Shown here in pieces: positions 52,458-61,488 of a DNA stretch of 64,000 nt (its first letter is position 1; every line of letters begins with the position of its first letter). Both the position numbers and the translations under genes were made by a program. The notes below the pieces were generated by a model. It saw nothing but the letters and a program-made list of their open reading frames with translations, had not been told where the DNA came from and searched no databases. The stretch spans positions 186,001 to 250,000 of the forward strand of contig NZ_JAMKMS010000001.1 of assembly GCF_023634655.1 (NCBI RefSeq), written 5' to 3'. Origin of the DNA: Vibrio methylphosphonaticus. Its GTDB lineage: Bacteria; Pseudomonadota; Gammaproteobacteria; Enterobacterales; Vibrionaceae.

Positions 52458-52825
52458 CGTTAATGGGATCTTTTTTATAGGGTGTGCAGCTACGTTTATT
52501 TTCCGGTGTTAGCCCCATGGACAGACACCAACTGTCGTATTTTTTTAACCAAATACGTACCCATTTAAGCATGAGTAAACCTCTCTTTATAACGGTATAA
52601 ATTCACAGAAGAGTCGGTATAAAAATACCCACGCCCAAATGTAATCGATTGCAATTCAATCTACTAGACCCCTTGATATGTAAAGGATAGCCAATAGTTA
52701 GAGTTTTATCACTAAGATGTGATTCAACACTCATTGCTGTGATAGAAGCGGTTTTTTTTCAACCAAGCAAACGATAAAATGTTTCACACTGTTTGTAAAT
52801 TAAACAAAGCATGAGGCTACGTTAT

Positions 52826-52841
52826 TTACAAACGTTTAATT
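52826..52841. promoter_or_regulatory. LacI-family-like site upstream of the BMP gene
   Basis: TTACAAACGTTTAATT has the palindromic AAACGTTT core with CytR/PurR-like flanks and lies about 85 bases before the start codon. The remainder of the 52458-52924 gap holds TGTGATTCAACACTCA near 52719, a poor CRP match, and nothing coding. Confidence 0.4.
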
Positions 52842-52924
52842 TCCAGCCTCTAACCACAGCGTTAGCTGGGACTATTGATTCGTCAATGGTCCCCCCACTA
52901 TCTGACACCACAAGGGAACTGAAC

Positions 52925-53920
52925 GTGAAAAAAACTATTCTAAAACTCTCCGCACTTGCAGTGGCGGTCTCGTCTTTTAGCGTATTCGCAGCCAAACCAG
53001 CCGTTGTTTATGATACTGCCGGTAAATTCGACAAATCGTTTAATGAAGCGGTTTTTCAAAACGGTGTGAAACCTTTCAATGCCGATAAAGGCATTAAAGT
53101 CCGTGAATTCGAACCTCAAAATGAAGCACAACGCGAACAAGGCCTACGCCGTCTTGCTAGCCGCGGCTTCACACCAATCGTTGCGGTAGGTTTCAATATG
53201 GCTTCTGCTGTTGAGAAAGTCGCAACAGAGTTCCCTGATATTCAGTTTACTATCATCGATATGGTCGTCGACAAGCCAAATGTCCAATCCATTGTGTTCA
53301 AAGAGCATGAGGGTTCTTTCCTTGTCGGTGCACTTGCCGCGAAAGCCTCTAAAACAGCCAAAGTCGGGTTTGTGGGCGGAATGGACATTCCACTGATTCG
53401 TAAATTTGAGTGTGGTTATCGCCAAGGCGCACAATACGCCAACCCTAAGATCGAAACGTTCCAAAACATGACTGGCTCAACTCCAGCTGCATTCGCAGAT
53501 CCTGCGAAAGGATCCGAGCTTGCTAAATCTCAATTCTCTAAAGGTGTTGATGTTATCTATGCTGCAGCTGGCGGCACGGGTATGGGGGTTTATCAAGCAG
53601 CAAAAGACGGCGGTAAATTTGCTATTGGTGTGGACTCTAACCAAAACCACTTACAACCAGGCACTATGCTGACGTCAATGGTGAAAAAGGTTGGGGTTGC
53701 TGCCTATAACTCATGGGACGAAGCAGAGAAAGGGTCGTGGGAATCTGGAATCAAAGTCCTCGGTCTCAAAGAAGGGGCTGTTGAGTGGGCATACGATGAT
53801 AACAACAAAGATCTCATTACTCCGGAAATGAAAACGTATCTCGATGGGCTACAAGCGCAAATCATTGCTGGTGATATCAAAGTCCACGATTACATGTCAG
53901 ACAATACTTGTAATTACTAG
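52925..53920 (+). CDS. BMP-family nucleoside-binding periplasmic (lipo)protein
   Basis: Solute-binding protein of 331 residues, PnrA/Med-like. The GTG start at 52925 has AAGGGA upstream. The signal peptide MKKTILKLSALAVAVSSFSV ends near residue 22 without a lipobox cysteine, so the mature protein should be soluble. VVYDTAGKFDKSFNEA near residue 27 and GVDSNQNHLQPG near residue 237 are family hallmarks; these proteins bind purine nucleosides. It heads a cluster with an ATPase and two permeases, 233 bases downstream. Confidence 0.92.
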   Translation: MKKTILKLSALAVAVSSFSVFAAKPAVVYDTAGKFDKSFNEAVFQNGVKPFNADKGIKVREFEPQNEAQREQGLRRLASRGFTPIVAVGFNMASAVEKVATEFPDIQFTIIDMVVDKPNVQSIVFKEHEGSFLVGALAAKASKTAKVGFVGGMDIPLIRKFECGYRQGAQYANPKIETFQNMTGSTPAAFADPAKGSELAKSQFSKGVDVIYAAAGGTGMGVYQAAKDGGKFAIGVDSNQNHLQPGTMLTSMVKKVGVAAYNSWDEAEKGSWESGIKVLGLKEGAVEWAYDDNNKDLITPEMKTYLDGLQAQIIAGDIKVHDYMSDNTCNY

Positions 53921-53972
53921 GCACCGCCATCAAGCGACATGCACGACTCGGCTTTCGGCCTAGCTGCAATAT

Positions 53973-54001
53973 TACGCCACTGCCTCAAACACAGTGGCGT
54001 A
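53973..54001 (+). repeat. hairpin between BMP gene and ABC genes
   Basis: TACGCCACTG pairs perfectly with CAGTGGCGTA over a nine-base loop. With no T-run it may protect the binding-protein mRNA or partly attenuate read-through into the transporter genes. Confidence 0.65.
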
Positions 54002-54153
54002 TCACACACCCTACACCCCGAAGTATAACCATCTTCAATAACGACAATAAAAAATATAACGACCTATAAAAATTAAAGCGATATTTAGGTAACTAGCAGG
54101 GAATCATTAGCGGGCAGCATTGACGTCGCTAATTAAATATAAGGCAGTATCTC

Positions 54154-55740
54154 GTGACACAAGGACAATCTATTGCCATCGAACTCAAAGACATCAATAA
54201 ACGTTTTGGCGCGGTTCATGCCAATCGTGATATTGACCTTCGAGTTCCCAAAGGCACTATTCACGGCATTATCGGTGAAAATGGCGCAGGCAAATCGACG
54301 TTAATGAGCATTATTTACGGCTTTTATCATGCCGATGAAGGTACGATGTGGGTCAATGGCCAGCCCTATAAGCCAGCCAATTCGCAAGAAGCGATCCAAT
54401 CAGGGATTGGCATGGTGCATCAACACTTTATGTTGGTAGAAACCTTCTCTGTGCTCGAAAATATAGTGCTTGGCGCAGAAGATGGCTGGAAGTTAGAAGA
54501 AAGCCTAGGAAAAGCTCGTAAAAAGCTCAAAACACTGGCGAAAGACTACGGCCTTGATGTCCCACTAGACGCCATCGTTGGCGACTTGCCTGTCGGTTTA
54601 CAGCAACGAGTCGAAATCCTCAAAGCCTTGTATCGTGGCGCGAAAATACTCATTCTTGATGAACCCACCGGGGTATTAACACCTCAAGAAGCGGATCATC
54701 TATTTCGCATCCTAGACAAACTGAGAGCGCAAGGCACAACCATTATGATCATCACGCACAAATTGCGTGAAGTGCTAGCAATTACCGATAATATCTCAGT
54801 GATGCGCCAAGGCACGATGGTGGAACACGTCACCACAGCAAACACTAATAAAGAACAATTAGCTGAATTTATGGTAGGGCGAAAGGTTCGCCTCAAAGTA
54901 GACAAACACACTTCAGCCCCGAAAAAACAGCTGATCACCGTGGAAAATCTGCAATTTTTCGATGATGCTGGCGTAGAGCGAGTCAAACGCGTCAGTTTTG
55001 GTGTCCGTCAGGGTGAAGTTGTGGGTATTGCGGGGGTTTCTGGAAATGGTCAGTCGGAGATCCTAGCTCTGCTATCTGGTATTTTACAGCCTCATTCAGG
55101 CTCAATACACATCAACAACAACACCATTGATCAGCTGAATCCACTTAATCCCCAACAAGTAAGGGCGATTGGCGTTGGGCATATTCCTGAAGACCGTCAC
55201 AAGCAAGGGCTCATCAACAAATTTGATGCCCAAGAAGCGTATATTCTCGGCTATCACCACCTACCCCTATACAACAATGGGTTACTTCAAGATAAGCAAG
55301 CGATCAAAGCACACTGTCAAGCCAGTATGGATAAATGGGACGTCCGCCCAAACGATACAACACTGAAGACAGCCAACTTCTCTGGCGGCAACCAGCAAAA
55401 GCTGGTGATTGCTCGTGAGATGGAGCAAAACCCTGATGTGCTGCTCGTAGGACAGCCTACACGCGGCGTCGATATCGGGGCAATCGAATACATCCACCAG
55501 CAAATTATCGCGGCTCGAGATGAAGATAAGGCCGTGCTTTTAGTTTCAGTTGAGCTGGATGAAATTCTTAGCCTTGCCGACCGAATTTTGGTGGTCTTTG
55601 ATGGTGCGATTGTCGGCGAAGTCTCCATTGATGATGCAGATGAGCAGACGCTAGGGTTAATGATGGCCAATATTATGCCGGAACACTTACAACAAAAAGC
55701 CGTGGCTTCCGACCAAGGACAACAAGGAGAGATGTCATGA
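54154..55740 (+). CDS. Nucleoside ABC transporter ATP-binding protein
   Basis: Tandem ATPase of 528 residues, GTG start. First domain: GENGAGKST at about residues 41-49, signature LPVGLQQR near 146 and ILILDEPTG near 165. Second domain: degenerate Walker A GVSGNGQSE, signature FSGGNQQ near 409, and a Walker B that reads LLVGQPTRG without the usual Asp-Glu. These deviations are normal in the BMP-type nucleoside branch. It overlaps the next gene by four bases (ATGA), which indicates translational coupling. Confidence 0.92.
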   Translation: MTQGQSIAIELKDINKRFGAVHANRDIDLRVPKGTIHGIIGENGAGKSTLMSIIYGFYHADEGTMWVNGQPYKPANSQEAIQSGIGMVHQHFMLVETFSVLENIVLGAEDGWKLEESLGKARKKLKTLAKDYGLDVPLDAIVGDLPVGLQQRVEILKALYRGAKILILDEPTGVLTPQEADHLFRILDKLRAQGTTIMIITHKLREVLAITDNISVMRQGTMVEHVTTANTNKEQLAEFMVGRKVRLKVDKHTSAPKKQLITVENLQFFDDAGVERVKRVSFGVRQGEVVGIAGVSGNGQSEILALLSGILQPHSGSIHINNNTIDQLNPLNPQQVRAIGVGHIPEDRHKQGLINKFDAQEAYILGYHHLPLYNNGLLQDKQAIKAHCQASMDKWDVRPNDTTLKTANFSGGNQQKLVIAREMEQNPDVLLVGQPTRGVDIGAIEYIHQQIIAARDEDKAVLLVSVELDEILSLADRILVVFDGAIVGEVSIDDADEQTLGLMMANIMPEHLQQKAVASDQGQQGEMS

Positions 55741-56861
55741 GCCAAGCAAAAGTACCCGCTTGGGTAACCATGGCGCTATTGCCAGCCATTAATGTAATGG
55801 TCGCCTTTCTTGTTTCTGCGCTGTTGTTTATCTATATCGACATCAGTCCAATTGATGCCGCTAAAGTGATGTGGACGGGCGCTTTTGGTTATGCCGAAGG
55901 ATTTGGCTACACCATGTACTACGCGACGGGGTTTATTTTTACCGGTCTCGCGGTTGCGGTGGCATTCCATGCCGGGCTTTTTAATATTGGGGGCGAAGGA
56001 CAAGCCTATATTGGCGGACTCGGTGTGGGGCTTGTGTGCTTAACGCTGGGTGAATATGCGCCTTGGTATATTACCTTCCCTGTGGCTATTTTAGCGGGTG
56101 GGCTGTTTGGTGCCGCTTGGGCATTTATTCCTGCCTACCTACAAGCCAAACGCGGTTCACACATTGTTATCACCACCATCATGTTTAACTTTATCGCCGC
56201 TTCCTTCATGGCGTATTTATTGGTCGAGGTACTCAAACCAGACAATACCATGGCAACCGAAAGCCGGGTATTTGCGGTGAGCAGCTGGCTGCCAAAAATG
56301 CATGAAATATTGGCTGTGTTCGGAATCGAAATGGCACCGAGCCCAATGAATTTGAGCTTTATTTTTGCCCTGCTTTGTTGCGTCTTTGTGTGGCTATTTA
56401 TGTGGCACTCTCGCTGGGGTTATGAAGTTCGCTCAGTCGGCGCTAACCCTTCAGCAGCAGGCTATGCTGGAATCAAATACAGCAAAACCATTATCATCAC
56501 TATGCTGATCTCCGGCATGCTCGCCGGCTTTTTTGGCCTCAACGTACTCCAAGGCGAACTGCACCAAATAAAGCTCAACTTTGTTGAAGGCTTTGGCTTT
56601 ACCGGCATTGCTGTGGCGCTAATGGGGCGAAACCATCCTATTGGTGTTTTGCTAGCTAGCTTGCTATTCGGCTTTCTCTACCAAGGCGGCGCCGAGCTGA
56701 GTTTTGAGTATGGTGTGGACCGTAACATCGTTGTGGTACTACAAGGCTTAGTGATCTTGTTCTCAGGGGCCTTAGAGCACATGTTTAGACCCTCACTAGA
56801 AAGAACCTATCTCAAACTCTTTTCTAAACCCAATATTGACGCAGAGAAGGGAGTCGCTTAA
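55737..56861 (+). CDS. Nucleoside ABC transporter permease 1
   Basis: Permease of 374 residues with about ten hydrophobic segments. FNIGGEGQAYIGGLG near residue 81 and VRSVGANPSAAGYAGI near residue 230 are typical of YufP/NupB-type permeases. It overlaps the ATPase gene and is followed after two bases by the second permease. Confidence 0.93.
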   Translation: MSQAKVPAWVTMALLPAINVMVAFLVSALLFIYIDISPIDAAKVMWTGAFGYAEGFGYTMYYATGFIFTGLAVAVAFHAGLFNIGGEGQAYIGGLGVGLVCLTLGEYAPWYITFPVAILAGGLFGAAWAFIPAYLQAKRGSHIVITTIMFNFIAASFMAYLLVEVLKPDNTMATESRVFAVSSWLPKMHEILAVFGIEMAPSPMNLSFIFALLCCVFVWLFMWHSRWGYEVRSVGANPSAAGYAGIKYSKTIIITMLISGMLAGFFGLNVLQGELHQIKLNFVEGFGFTGIAVALMGRNHPIGVLLASLLFGFLYQGGAELSFEYGVDRNIVVVLQGLVILFSGALEHMFRPSLERTYLKLFSKPNIDAEKGVA

Positions 56862-56863
56862 TT

Positions 56864-57829
56864 ATGTTTGAAACGATTATTCTCATGCTAGACGCCACAT
56901 TACGAGTGGCAACACCGCTGATCCTTGCATCATTGGCAGGGATGTTCTGTGAACGTTCAGGGATCGTAAACATCGCTTTAGAGGGTAAGTTGCTGGCAGC
57001 CGCATTTGCGGGAGCAGCAACCGCCCATGTGACGGGTTCCGCGTGGCTAGGACTCTTCGCAGGGATTGGTATTTCTGTTTTGCTGGCCCTTCTTCACGGC
57101 TTTGCCTGTATTACCCATCGCGGCGATCAAGTGGTCAGTGGTATGGCGATCAATATTCTCGCCGCTGGGTTAACCATTACCTTGGGTCGTCACTGGTTCC
57201 AACAAGGCGGCCAAACTCCGGCATTATCTGGCGATGCTCGCTTTGCCCCCATCACCTTTCCGGGTGCTGATGCCGTTGCGGATATTCCAGTGTTGGGTCA
57301 CCTTTATTCGGAACTGATTAGTGGGCATTCGATCTTAGTCTACATGGCCATATTTATCGTTCCTGCTTGTTGGTACCTACTGTTTAGAACACGCTTTGGA
57401 CTTCGTCTACGCGCGGTCGGTGAATCCCCCTCTGCTGTCGATACCGCAGGCATTTCGGTGGTACGTACTCGTTACGCTGCCGTCGCTATTTGTGGTGTGT
57501 TGGTGGGGATTGGCGGTGTGTATCTCTCCGTTGCTCAAACGGCTCAGTTCATTCCTAACATGAGTGCAGGAAAGGGCTACATGGCCTTGGCGGCGCTTAT
57601 CTTTGGTAAGTGGCGTCCATTTACGGCAATGGGAGCTTGTTTGTTATTTGGTTTCTTAGATGCATTAGCTATTCGTATGCAGGGCGTTAAAATTGGTGAC
57701 TTCCCTATTCCGGTGCAAGCCATCGAAGCGATACCTTACATCCTCACAGTATTCCTGTTAGCTGGGTTCATTGGCAAAGCTGTCGCACCAAAAGCAATTG
57801 GCGTCCCTTATACAAAAGAGCGTGAATAA
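56864..57829 (+). CDS. Nucleoside ABC transporter permease 2
   Basis: Permease of 321 residues with about eight hydrophobic segments. MFCERSGIVNIALEGKLLAA near residues 27-46 and RAVGESPSAVDTAGISV near residue 184 match YufQ/NupC-type partners. With permease 1 it forms the heterodimeric channel. Last gene of the cluster. Confidence 0.93.
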   Translation: MFETIILMLDATLRVATPLILASLAGMFCERSGIVNIALEGKLLAAAFAGAATAHVTGSAWLGLFAGIGISVLLALLHGFACITHRGDQVVSGMAINILAAGLTITLGRHWFQQGGQTPALSGDARFAPITFPGADAVADIPVLGHLYSELISGHSILVYMAIFIVPACWYLLFRTRFGLRLRAVGESPSAVDTAGISVVRTRYAAVAICGVLVGIGGVYLSVAQTAQFIPNMSAGKGYMALAALIFGKWRPFTAMGACLLFGFLDALAIRMQGVKIGDFPIPVQAIEAIPYILTVFLLAGFIGKAVAPKAIGVPYTKERE

Positions 57830-57886
57830 GATGACAAAAGCGCACGAATAAGACCGCACTAGCCTATAGCTATAAAAAACCAGGCA

Positions 57887-57917
57887 TAAAAAAACCGCTC
57901 AATGAGCGGTTTTTTGT
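57887..57917. terminator. bidirectional terminator, ABC cluster / prfC
   Basis: AAAACCGCTC-AAT-GAGCGGTTTTTT between convergent genes. Confidence 0.9.
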
Positions 57918-57930
57918 ATCAACAGAATCT

Positions 57931-59517
57931 TTAGTGTTCGCGCGTTGCGCGGAACGTCACTTCAGGGAAACGCTCTTGCGCTAGATTCAAGTTAACCATT
58001 GTTGGCGCAACATAACTTAGGTTATCTCCACCATCGAGTGCTAAATTTTGCTGACTCTTACGCTTAAATTCTTCCAGTTTCTTCGCATCATCACACTCAA
58101 CCCAACGCGCCGTTGCCACGTTGACACTTTCATAGATAGCTTCAACATTGTACTCAGCTTTCAAGCGTGCCACGACAACATCAAACTGCAGCACACCCAC
58201 CGCACCAACGATAAGATCATTGTTTTGCAATGGACGGAATACTTGTACAGCGCCTTCTTCAGAAAGTTGAACTAAGCCTTTTAGCAACTGCTTTTGCTTC
58301 AGTGGATCACGTAGACGAATACGACGGAACAATTCCGGTGCAAAGTTTGGAATACCAGAGAACTTCAAATTTTCACCTTGTGTAAAGGTATCACCAATTT
58401 GAATCGTGCCGTGGTTATGTAAGCCAATGATATCGCCTGCATACGCTTTCTCTGCGCGAGAACGATCGCCCGCCATGAAGGTTACCGCATCCGAAATACT
58501 CACATTTTTGCCAGTACGAACATGGTTCATCTTCATACCTTGATTGTAAGTACCTGATACAATACGCATGAAGGCGATACGGTCACGGTGTTTCGGATCC
58601 ATGTTGGCTTGGATTTTAAACACGAAGCCCGAGAATTTCTCTTCCGTCGCTTCAACATCACGCTCATTAGCTTGACGAGTTTGCGGCCCCGGAGCCCACT
58701 CAGTTAGGCCGTCTAGCATGTGGTCAACACCAAAGTTACCCAATGCCGTACCAAAGTAAACTGGCGTCAATTCACCGGCAAGGAATAGCTCTAAATCAAA
58801 CTCAGGACACGCGCCAATAACAAGCTCTAGCTCTTCACGCACGCTTTCCGCTAAATCTTCACCAACCGCCACGTCAAGTTCAGGGTTATCAAGCCCCTTA
58901 ATGATACGAACTTCTTGAATCTCATGACCATGTCCAGACTCATATAAAATCGTTTCATCACGGTGAATGTGGTACACACCTTTAAACTCTTTACCGCAGC
59001 CAATTGGCCATGAAATAGGAGCACAAGCCATACCCAGCTCGCTTTCCACTTCATCCAAGACTTCCATCGGATCACGAACATCACGGTCCAGTTTGTTCAT
59101 GAAGGTAACGATAGGCGTATCACGCAGACGCGTGACTTCCATCAATTTACGCGTACGGTCTTCGACACCTTTCGCCGCATCAATCACCATCAAACAAGAG
59201 TCGACAGCCGTTAGCGTACGGTAAGTATCTTCCGAGAAGTCTTCGTGTCCCGGAGTATCTAAAAGGTTAACGAGGCAGTCGTTATATGGGAACTGCATCA
59301 CCGACGTCGTTACCGAGATGCCACGTTCTTTTTCCATCTCCATCCAGTCAGACTTAGCGTGCTGGTTAGAGCCGCGACCTTTTACGGTACCCGCTTTTTG
59401 AATTGCGTTTCCGAACAAAAGTACTTTTTCGGTAATCGTGGTTTTACCCGCATCCGGGTGAGAAATGATCGCAAAAGTTCTGCGTTTAGAAACTTCTTGC
59501 TGAAATTGATTTGACAT
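57931..59517 (-). CDS. prfC: Peptide chain release factor 3
   Basis: GTPase of 528 residues that recycles RF1 and RF2 from the ribosome. G1 is [14 protein letters not shown] at residues 19-32; [12 protein letters not shown] is the switch I region; [15 protein letters not shown] and [10 protein letters not shown] give G3 and G4. Length is that of E. coli RF3 (529). It has a leader of at least 115 bases with paired elements, listed separately. Confidence 0.97.
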   Translation of the reverse strand: MSNQFQQEVSKRRTFAIISHPDAGKTTITEKVLLFGNAIQKAGTVKGRGSNQHAKSDWMEMEKERGISVTTSVMQFPYNDCLVNLLDTPGHEDFSEDTYRTLTAVDSCLMVIDAAKGVEDRTRKLMEVTRLRDTPIVTFMNKLDRDVRDPMEVLDEVESELGMACAPISWPIGCGKEFKGVYHIHRDETILYESGHGHEIQEVRIIKGLDNPELDVAVGEDLAESVREELELVIGACPEFDLELFLAGELTPVYFGTALGNFGVDHMLDGLTEWAPGPQTRQANERDVEATEEKFSGFVFKIQANMDPKHRDRIAFMRIVSGTYNQGMKMNHVRTGKNVSISDAVTFMAGDRSRAEKAYAGDIIGLHNHGTIQIGDTFTQGENLKFSGIPNFAPELFRRIRLRDPLKQKQLLKGLVQLSEEGAVQVFRPLQNNDLIVGAVGVLQFDVVVARLKAEYNVEAIYESVNVATARWVECDDAKKLEEFKRKSQQNLALDGGDNLSYVAPTMVNLNLAQERFPEVTFRATREH

Positions 59518-59546
59518 GAATCTCGATCTTCTAGGTTTGTAGAACA

Positions 59547-59634
59547 GCCCATCGCAAACCCTGCTGACAGTTCACGGCTATTCGAAGGCGTCGAAAAAAT
59601 AATGGGCGCTATTTTCACCGATCTGGCAGGGTTT
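59547..59634 (-). other. prfC leader with interleaved complementary segments
   Basis: Two pairs of complementary words alternate: AAACCCTGC at 59556-59564 with GCAGGGTTT at 59626-59634, and GCCCAT at 59547-59552 with ATGGGC at 59602-59607. The order is that of an H-type pseudoknot, or of two exclusive folds. The last element ends 29 bases before the prfC start codon. Confidence 0.4.
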
Positions 59635-59697
59635 CTCAATGAATACTTTCTTAAAGCCGACCTTTATAAAAAAATCACGTTATTTGTGGTGCGATAG

Positions 59698-59758
59698 CCC
59701 TGTCTTCCCCCACAAAAAAGGGGCGGTGCTGAAAGAGTCCGTCACTTAATAGACAGGG
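59698..59758 (-). repeat. inverted repeat downstream of the OMP gene
   Basis: CCCTGTCT at 59698-59705 pairs with AGACAGGG at 59751-59758 across 45 bases. It lies between the OMP gene end and the prfC leader, both on the minus strand, and may form part of a terminator. Confidence 0.4.
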
Positions 59759-59849
59759 ACGGTTCGAGAACTCTCCGCTATCCCACTTCACTAAGGCGCT
59801 AAACTATCACTATTAATGCTTATCTATGACTCTTTACTATCACGGTTAA

Positions 59850-60998
59850 CTACAATGCCCACGCGTGCCCCACGGTGATGTAATACGCCCACTCCTCCGG
59901 ACCTTTTGCCACATCCACCCCGGCTCGCATATTAAGTTGTCGAGCCACTAAGTAACGAAAACCACCGCCTACAACAGACTGATAGTCCACTTCGGAAAAA
60001 TTTTGCCCATCATCGAAGGCTTTTCCTGTCCCAGTAAAGCCAATTAACGACCATCTTGGCGTAATGTCATAACGTGCTTCAAGTTCCACCAACGCCATCT
60101 CATCACCTTGATAGCGCATCGCTGGGATACCTCGCATATTAATAAACGGTTTCGCATAATAAGGGGCATCATCCGTTACGGTTTGATAGTCCCCACGAAG
60201 ACCAATCACAACATCATCGATGACAGGGGCAAAATAATTCGCTTGTAATCTGGATTTGCGATAATCCACGTCACCACCAAATGATTGGTCATGGAACTCG
60301 GTGCTAATTTTAGCTTTTAATCCATCGTTAGGGGTGAAAATGGAGTCTCGGCTATCGTAAGTTACTTTAAGCTCAACCGCAGCGTCTTCTAAATCAAAGT
60401 TAATAGGCGGTATTGGAATCAAGTTGTTGCCTAAATCAAAGGTGCTTTTGGAAGAGAGAAGCGAATATTTAGCCCCAACAAACCAGTCACTACCAGCGAT
60501 TCTATAATCAATATCTTGCATAAAATACAAGCCATCAATATTGAAGTTAAATGGATTATCTAATACGTAATATTTCAGGTTAAAGGACCCATAAAATAAC
60601 CCGCCTTGATAGCGCCAAGTATCTTCTTGCCAAGAGCCGAAGTGAAATGCCCCAGTTAACCATGAACCATTCGAAGTTCCAGCGGCTGCTACGGCGGTTA
60701 CACTCGGTGGCAAACCAACAATTTCATCTGGATTTTCTTTTCTTCGCCTTTCGCGTTCTTCCGATTCATGAAAGAACATTAATGCGGCGCCCCCCCCAGT
60801 TCCGACGGCAGGGTCAGTAATGATAATCGGGACTGGCATAAAGCCCACCGCGTTATCTAATACCCAAGAACTGGCGTCGAACATACCATCTTTAGGATCA
60901 ATAAATTGCTCAAAAGCCAATGCTGATGAGCTAATAATAGCGCAGCTAATAGTGGTTAATGCTCGTATAGTGGTTAATGCTCGTATTTTCACAGACAC
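59850..60998 (-). CDS. BamA/TamA-like outer membrane beta-barrel protein
   Basis: A 382-residue exported protein. Its signal peptide ends ISSSALA near residue 28. The mature part is rich in alternating aromatic strands, lacks POTRA repeats, and ends in VGHAWAL. The segment ELKVTYDSRDSIFTPNDG and the closing strands resemble the surface-antigen (bacterial surface antigen/Omp85 barrel) family. GGGAALMFFHES near residue 65 begins the barrel. An 18-base tandem duplication lengthens the signal peptide by six residues. Function unknown; it is divergent from the FlgO-like/TPR gene. Confidence 0.8.
   Translation of the reverse strand: MSVKIRALTTIRALTTISCAIISSSALAFEQFIDPKDGMFDASSWVLDNAVGFMPVPIIITDPAVGTGGGAALMFFHESEERERRRKENPDEIVGLPPSVTAVAAAGTSNGSWLTGAFHFGSWQEDTWRYQGGLFYGSFNLKYYVLDNPFNFNIDGLYFMQDIDYRIAGSDWFVGAKYSLLSSKSTFDLGNNLIPIPPINFDLEDAAVELKVTYDSRDSIFTPNDGLKAKISTEFHDQSFGGDVDYRKSRLQANYFAPVIDDVVIGLRGDYQTVTDDAPYYAKPFINMRGIPAMRYQGDEMALVELEARYDITPRWSLIGFTGTGKAFDDGQNFSEVDYQSVVGGGFRYLVARQLNMRAGVDVAKGPEEWAYYITVGHAWAL
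60951..60986. repeat. 18-bp tandem duplication in OMP signal-peptide codons
   Basis: The 18 bases at 60951-60968 are repeated exactly at 60969-60986. In frame on the minus strand this gives the residues IRALTT twice. Confidence 0.95.
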
Positions 60999-61488
60999 CT
61001 CCGTGTGAATGCTGATTCCCTGTCGATGCTAGTAACAATCTACTTACAAAGCTTGATGATTCATTGGTAAGCAAGCCGTTAGGGTAAAATGGGTCAGTAC
61101 AACACCAACCAGAATCTCCAACTCACATTTTATTCACCAAGGTTTTACTTTTACCCAAAAAAGTTTACGCTGACAATCAATTACTCACTTTCGATAGCAG
61201 GATATAGAGCGTCTCAGCTCCTTAAGCCATAGCACTATCAAATTTGTGACGAGTCAAAACACGCAACAACAAGAAATGTTAAGCGGCGACATAAAAACCC
61301 TTACAAGCGCTTTTTTATTGAACTGCTAACATTAAATGTAGAGTAACTTAAGTCTATTAACCTTCTATCCATCAATAATTTCGTTACATTACTGAGTGCA
61401 TTGCCTTACAAAACAGTGATGTCATTACTATTTTTAGGCACCTTATAGTGGCAAAATAGAACGCTCATAAAAGAAGAGAGTCGATACT
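60999..61488. other. 490-base intergenic region between divergent OMP and FlgO-like/TPR genes
   Basis: AT-rich DNA that must carry both promoters. I see no tRNA, open frame of note, strong inverted repeat or clear operator. AAGAAGAGAG just before 61489 serves as ribosome-binding region. Confidence 0.5.

Noticed and set aside
54592..55470. Loss of Walker B acidic residues and odd signature sequences in the nucleoside ABC ATPase, read as a broken enzyme
   Set aside because: The same deviations are usual in BMP-type nucleoside ATPases, so they are not evidence of inactivation.
59382..59639. Minus-strand open frame overlapping the prfC start and leader
   Set aside because: It is in another frame across prfC codons and has no recognisable domain.
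60999..61488. Possible small RNA gene in the gap between the OMP and FlgO-like/TPR genes
   Set aside because: No strong stem-loop followed by a T-run was found there, so nothing supports it.
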